This document shows positions 15,436 through 17,822 of a stretch of 17,822 nucleotides of DNA, piece by piece. How positions within the stretch are numbered: the first letter of the stretch is position 1; every line of letters begins with the position of its first letter. The notes under the pieces were generated by a model. It was not told the origin of the DNA, did not search any database, and was given only the letters and a program-made list of their open reading frames with translations. A program made the translations under genes and the position numbers. Source of the stretch: an uncultured Collinsella sp. (GTDB lineage: Bacteria; Actinomycetota; Coriobacteriia; Coriobacteriales; Coriobacteriaceae); assembly GCA_958443615.1 (NCBI GenBank), contig CAUCLI010000025.1:1-17822 (forward strand), read 5' to 3'.

Positions 15436-15471
15436 CAGAATGCTCGCGTGTGCTCGCATGCGAGCATTCTG
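15436..15471 (+). terminator. Hairpin after guaB, with overlapping 16-nt palindrome
   Basis: A 12-bp perfect stem (15436-15447 with 15460-15471) starts 31 nt after the stop. Inside it TGCTCGCATGCGAGCA (15451-15466) is itself a perfect palindrome, because TGCTCGC occurs twice (15441 and 15451) and both copies can pair with GCGAGCA. CTACTTT follows. It probably terminates guaB and marks the start of the lower-GC segment. Confidence 0.65.
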
Positions 15472-15665
15472 CTACTTTAGGCACCAAGGATTTTTCAATG
15501 TTTTCAACGTGAATCTAGTTTGACGGGCTCCGCCAAATCGACATGGGCAAACCGGCGCGTTTCAAAGCTGCCCGCTATTGCCCGCAAGTCGTTTGTCGCG
15601 GTCTGCAATCACTTGCCGTAGTTTGCTGCTCCTGGTTGCTGTTTTTCGAATGGATCGAGTTTAGG

Positions 15666-16229
15666 GTGGATAAGTTTTCTCCAAAAACAATCGATGCTCT
15701 CGGTTATTACGTATATCTATATTCAGACCCCGTGACCAAAGTTCCCTTTTATGTCGGTAAAGGAAAAGCCAACAGGGCTTTTGCGCATTTGCATGAGGGT
15801 TCCGAAAGCGCGAAGACGCGCAAGATCGCCGAGATACATGCACGTGGCGGTCATCCTCTCATTGAGATTTTGGCTTTTGGCCTTGATGAGAAGACCGCAT
15901 TTAAAGTCGAGGCTGCGGCAATCGATTTGCTTGGGCTGAAAAATCTGACAAATAAACAGGCTGGTCACGAATCGAGCCTATACGGGCGGATAGAGGTTTC
16001 GGAGCTCGACGCGAGGTTTGATCACGGCGAACTGACCGAGCGCGATTTTCTCGAAGATGCGGTTTTGGTCAAGGTCAACCAGTTGTATCGAAACGGCATG
16101 TCCGATTTTGAGCTGTATGAGGTGACGCGAGGATTTTGGCGTGTGGACAAAAGCAAGATCGAGGGAATCCATCTCGCTCTGGCGGTTTACGACGGAATGG
16201 TTCTTGAGGCCTATGAGATTGCGGCTTGA
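15666..16229 (+). CDS. GIY-YIG nuclease (LEM-3-like type), N-terminal part ended by a premature TGA
   Basis: A 187-residue reading frame with a GIY-YIG domain: YYVYLYSDP (the GIY strand), FYVGKGKANRAFAH (the YIG strand plus its arginine helix), VEAAAIDLLG (helix with the catalytic Glu) and NLTNKQAGH. The region SDFELYEVTRGFWRV then LALAVYDGMVLEAYEI matches the second module of this family. The frame stops at TGA 16227 where relatives, as I recall them, have Trp before a PAG motif, and continues in the same frame afterwards. GTG 15666 was chosen because homologues start just before the KFSPKTIDAL segment; an ATG at 15543 in the same frame would add 41 unlikely residues. G+C is clearly lower than in guaB. 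The family has GIY-YIG folds, but a physiological role is not known to me. Confidence 0.75.
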   Translation: MDKFSPKTIDALGYYVYLYSDPVTKVPFYVGKGKANRAFAHLHEGSESAKTRKIAEIHARGGHPLIEILAFGLDEKTAFKVEAAAIDLLGLKNLTNKQAGHESSLYGRIEVSELDARFDHGELTERDFLEDAVLVKVNQLYRNGMSDFELYEVTRGFWRVDKSKIEGIHLALAVYDGMVLEAYEIAA

Positions 16230-16817
16230 TTGCCGGCGGGCTCCAGCATGTGCGCGACTCGCACAGTGGGTCAAGCCGATTCAACTCATCGCATGGAGTT
16301 CGTGGGGCATGTTGCTGATTCTCGAATTAGGGACCGCTATGTTGGAAAGGGTGTTTCGGGACTGTATGCGCAGGGGAGCACAAATCCCATTCGCTATGTA
16401 AAGGCTGCTTACTCGCGCAAGGCGCTTGTGGAGATCCATGAGGCACTTGAGGATATCGAGTCGACACAGGAGAAGAAAGAGTGGTGTTCCAACTTCATTT
16501 TCTATGACCCGCAGCAGGATGATTCCTATGGTCTTGAATGCAGCTTGAATGAATTGTTGGAATTGGCCTATCAAGGGGGATTTGTCCCCGTCGACTATAG
16601 TGTCACATATCGATCGATTGGAAAAGAAGATATAGCGAACAGGAAGGCGTCCAAGAAGGAGCTTTCGAACCTGAGCGACCATCAGCTAGTTTCGATTTTG
16701 GGTTATCAGATTAGGGACGACCACTTCGATAACGGATCGTGGATTAGGACGTATGTGGCGAAAGAGCTTGCGTATCACTATTTCCATGAATTGGCCGTGC
16801 GCTGGGGTTGCTTGTAG
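16230..16817 (+). pseudogene. C-terminal part of the interrupted GIY-YIG gene plus an unrecognised tail
   Basis: 195 codons in the same frame directly after the TGA at 16227-16229. The first part (PAGS, then MEFVGHVADSRIRDRYVGK and NPIRYVK) continues the LEM-3-like GIY-YIG family, whose members normally end near the NPIRYV motif. A further ~135 residues (from about 16415) containing EKKEWCSNFIFYDP and SDHQLVSILGYQIRDDHF are not familiar to me and may be a fused domain. No ribosome site precedes the TTG at 16230, the ATG at 16248 or the ATG at 16293, so independent translation is doubtful. With one TGA-to-TGG change the whole gene (15666-16817) would code for 383 residues. It is either a recent pseudogene or decoded by read-through. 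Confidence 0.7.
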
Positions 16818-16841
16818 TTTCCTTGCCTTCATACGACTTGT

Positions 16842-16987
16842 TGCAAAAATCCCTTGCAGTAAATGTGTAGAACAATGGTGACATATCTAAGACGGGTCCA
16901 TTGTATTGTTTCCGCAGGTCGCAGCTGGATGCAGTGCCGTTGGATTGCGCCCTCGCAACACTGCATTTATTTCAAGGGAATTTTGCA
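16842..16987. repeat. 146-bp segment with terminal and nested inverted repeats
   Basis: TGCAAAAATCCCTT (16842-16855) and AAGGGAATTTTGCA (16974-16987) are complementary over 14 bp with one mismatch. Between them lie ACAATGG/CCATTGT (16872-16878, 16898-16904) and ATGCAGTG/CACTGCAT (16929-16936, 16959-16966). No ORF of note and no clear target-site duplication flank it. It could be a small non-autonomous element or a structured RNA. Confidence 0.5.
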
Positions 16988-17038
16988 GCATCACTGGGGA
17001 ACAATGACCGTCATCCACGGGCAATGGGGGATGATCGG

Positions 17039-17822
17039 ATGAAAACCTACGTGCTTTCTCATTTTTCTGCGCTTCACTGGCTATTGAGTCACCGAGATCC
17101 ACGTGTGGGCAACAATGCGCCGCATCTTGATGTCCCGGCGTCGTCCGATGCTCCAGATTCCCAGGTGGTGGAAGAGCTGCGGTGGACCATTGGGTTGGAG
17201 GGTCCTCTTGACTTTTTGGTTATCGGCGACGGCGCGCTCCGCCGAAGTTCTGCGGTTCGCCCGCATCGTTGCAGCCAGGACATTCCGCCCGGCAGCCTGA
17301 TTCCCATTGCATGCCGTGCCCGCGATGCAGAGCTGCTGGTATGCTGCCCGGAGCTCGCCTTTTTACAGATCTGCCAGACGGTCGATACGCTGGCGGCGAT
17401 TTATTTTGGCATGTGCGTCTGCTCGGACTTTCGGTTTGATTCCTTTGCGCTGGGCGGCGTCGTGTTCCGTTCGGAAGGTGGTCACGCAATAGCAAGCCAA
17501 AGCTCGATAGCGAGGTACTTGGATAGATCCGATGGCCTCAAGGGGGTCAAACGGGCGCGTTTGGCTCTAAGGCATGTCCGCGATCATGCAAGGTCTCCAA
17601 AAGAATGCGCGTTGGGAATGATGTTTTGTCTGCCCGCGAGGCTCGGGGGTTTTGATTTGGGGGACCTTTCCTTCAACGAGATGGTTCGCGTATTTGATGG
17701 GAGCGACCGCAGGGGCAAGCCAAGGCACTCGATTCGATATCCCGATATTGCGATACGCTCAACGAGCCGCAAAGGCGAACGGCGCACGGTGTTTGTGGAT
17801 TATGACCCGGCAAGTACGCATT
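17039..17822 (+). CDS. Coriobacterial AbiEi/DUF559-like protein, 3' end outside window
   Basis: An open frame of 261 codons runs from ATG 17039 past the right edge. The ribosome site is TGGGGG (17025-17030), 8 nt upstream and partly inside a small hairpin (17008-17016 with 17029-17038). The segments CPELAFLQICQ, SIARYLDRSDGLKGVKRARL, SPKECALGMMFCLPARLGG and VDYD (253-256) match the layout I recall for a large family of coriobacterial proteins: an AbiEi-like N-terminal half and a C-terminal DUF559/VSR-like PD-(D/E)XK nuclease fold. YPD (Asp236) and VDYD could be the nuclease core, but the rest lies outside the window. No function is established. The N-terminal residues are cysteine-rich for this family (CCPEL, MCVCS). 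G+C is lower than in the housekeeping genes. Confidence 0.7.
   Translation, partial: MKTYVLSHFSALHWLLSHRDPRVGNNAPHLDVPASSDAPDSQVVEELRWTIGLEGPLDFLVIGDGALRRSSAVRPHRCSQDIPPGSLIPIACRARDAELLVCCPELAFLQICQTVDTLAAIYFGMCVCSDFRFDSFALGGVVFRSEGGHAIASQSSIARYLDRSDGLKGVKRARLALRHVRDHARSPKECALGMMFCLPARLGGFDLGDLSFNEMVRVFDGSDRRGKPRHSIRYPDIAIRSTSRKGERRTVFVDYDPASTH

Noticed and set aside
13783..15459. 558-codon minus-strand ORF antisense to guaB
   Set aside because: It is a shadow of a highly biased GC-rich gene. Its translation is Gly/Val/Asp/His-rich low-complexity without motifs.
15543..15665. 41-residue N-terminal extension of the GIY-YIG frame from ATG 15543
   Set aside because: The residues are hydrophobic and cysteine-rich without a proper signal peptide, and homologues start near the KFSPKTI segment.

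Overview
The window is high-GC DNA (about 60-65% G+C by eye over most of it). Its gene repertoire and codon style point to a coriobacterial actinobacterium, most likely Collinsella or a close relative. The assignment rests on the mix of a clostridial-style anaerobic GlpA/GlpB/DUF1667 oxidoreductase set, a secreted PcsB-like coiled-coil plus RlpA-like protein, a Tritrichomonas-type IMP dehydrogenase, and a coriobacterial AbiEi/DUF559-like protein at the right edge. It is an inference, not a database result.

Layout. 1-4.37 kb (+): the 3' two-thirds of valS, a FocA/NirC-family channel, and folC, closed by a strong intrinsic terminator. 4.40-5.51 kb (-): a secreted cell-wall protein convergent with folC. 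5.6-8.8 kb (-): a tight three-gene operon transcribed in the order GlpA-like FAD dehydrogenase, GlpB-like FAD/NAD oxidoreductase, DUF1667 protein, with gaps of 1 and 6 nt and a hairpin after it. 9.1-12.4 kb (+): a two-helix membrane protein with a double zinc ribbon, thrS without a TGS domain, a strong terminator, and a shortened PLP-fold protein that appears to lack the catalytic lysine. 12.4-13.7 kb: a repeat-rich intergenic region, mntP (+), and a ModE-type HTH regulator (-). 13.9-15.4 kb (+): guaB. 15.4-17.8 kb: an AT-richer accessory segment with a GIY-YIG protein interrupted by an in-frame TGA, a 146-bp region of nested inverted repeats, and a gene running off the right edge that resembles coriobacterial AbiEi/endonuclease-fold proteins.

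How the genes work together. Most are housekeeping genes: two aminoacyl-tRNA synthetases, folate polyglutamylation, guanine nucleotide synthesis and manganese export. The minus-strand operon looks like an electron-transfer dehydrogenase that would oxidise glycerol-3-phosphate or a related 2-hydroxyacid under anaerobic conditions. The accessory segment begins directly after the guaB terminator. I found no CRISPR array, tRNA, rRNA, intact transposase or recognisable defence operon. No previously undescribed multi-gene system can be demonstrated from this window. The strongest leads are the near colinearity of GuaB with the protist Tritrichomonas foetus enzyme, the degenerate PLP-fold protein after thrS, the TGG-to-TGA interruption in the GIY-YIG gene, and the nested inverted repeats before mntP and before the edge gene.
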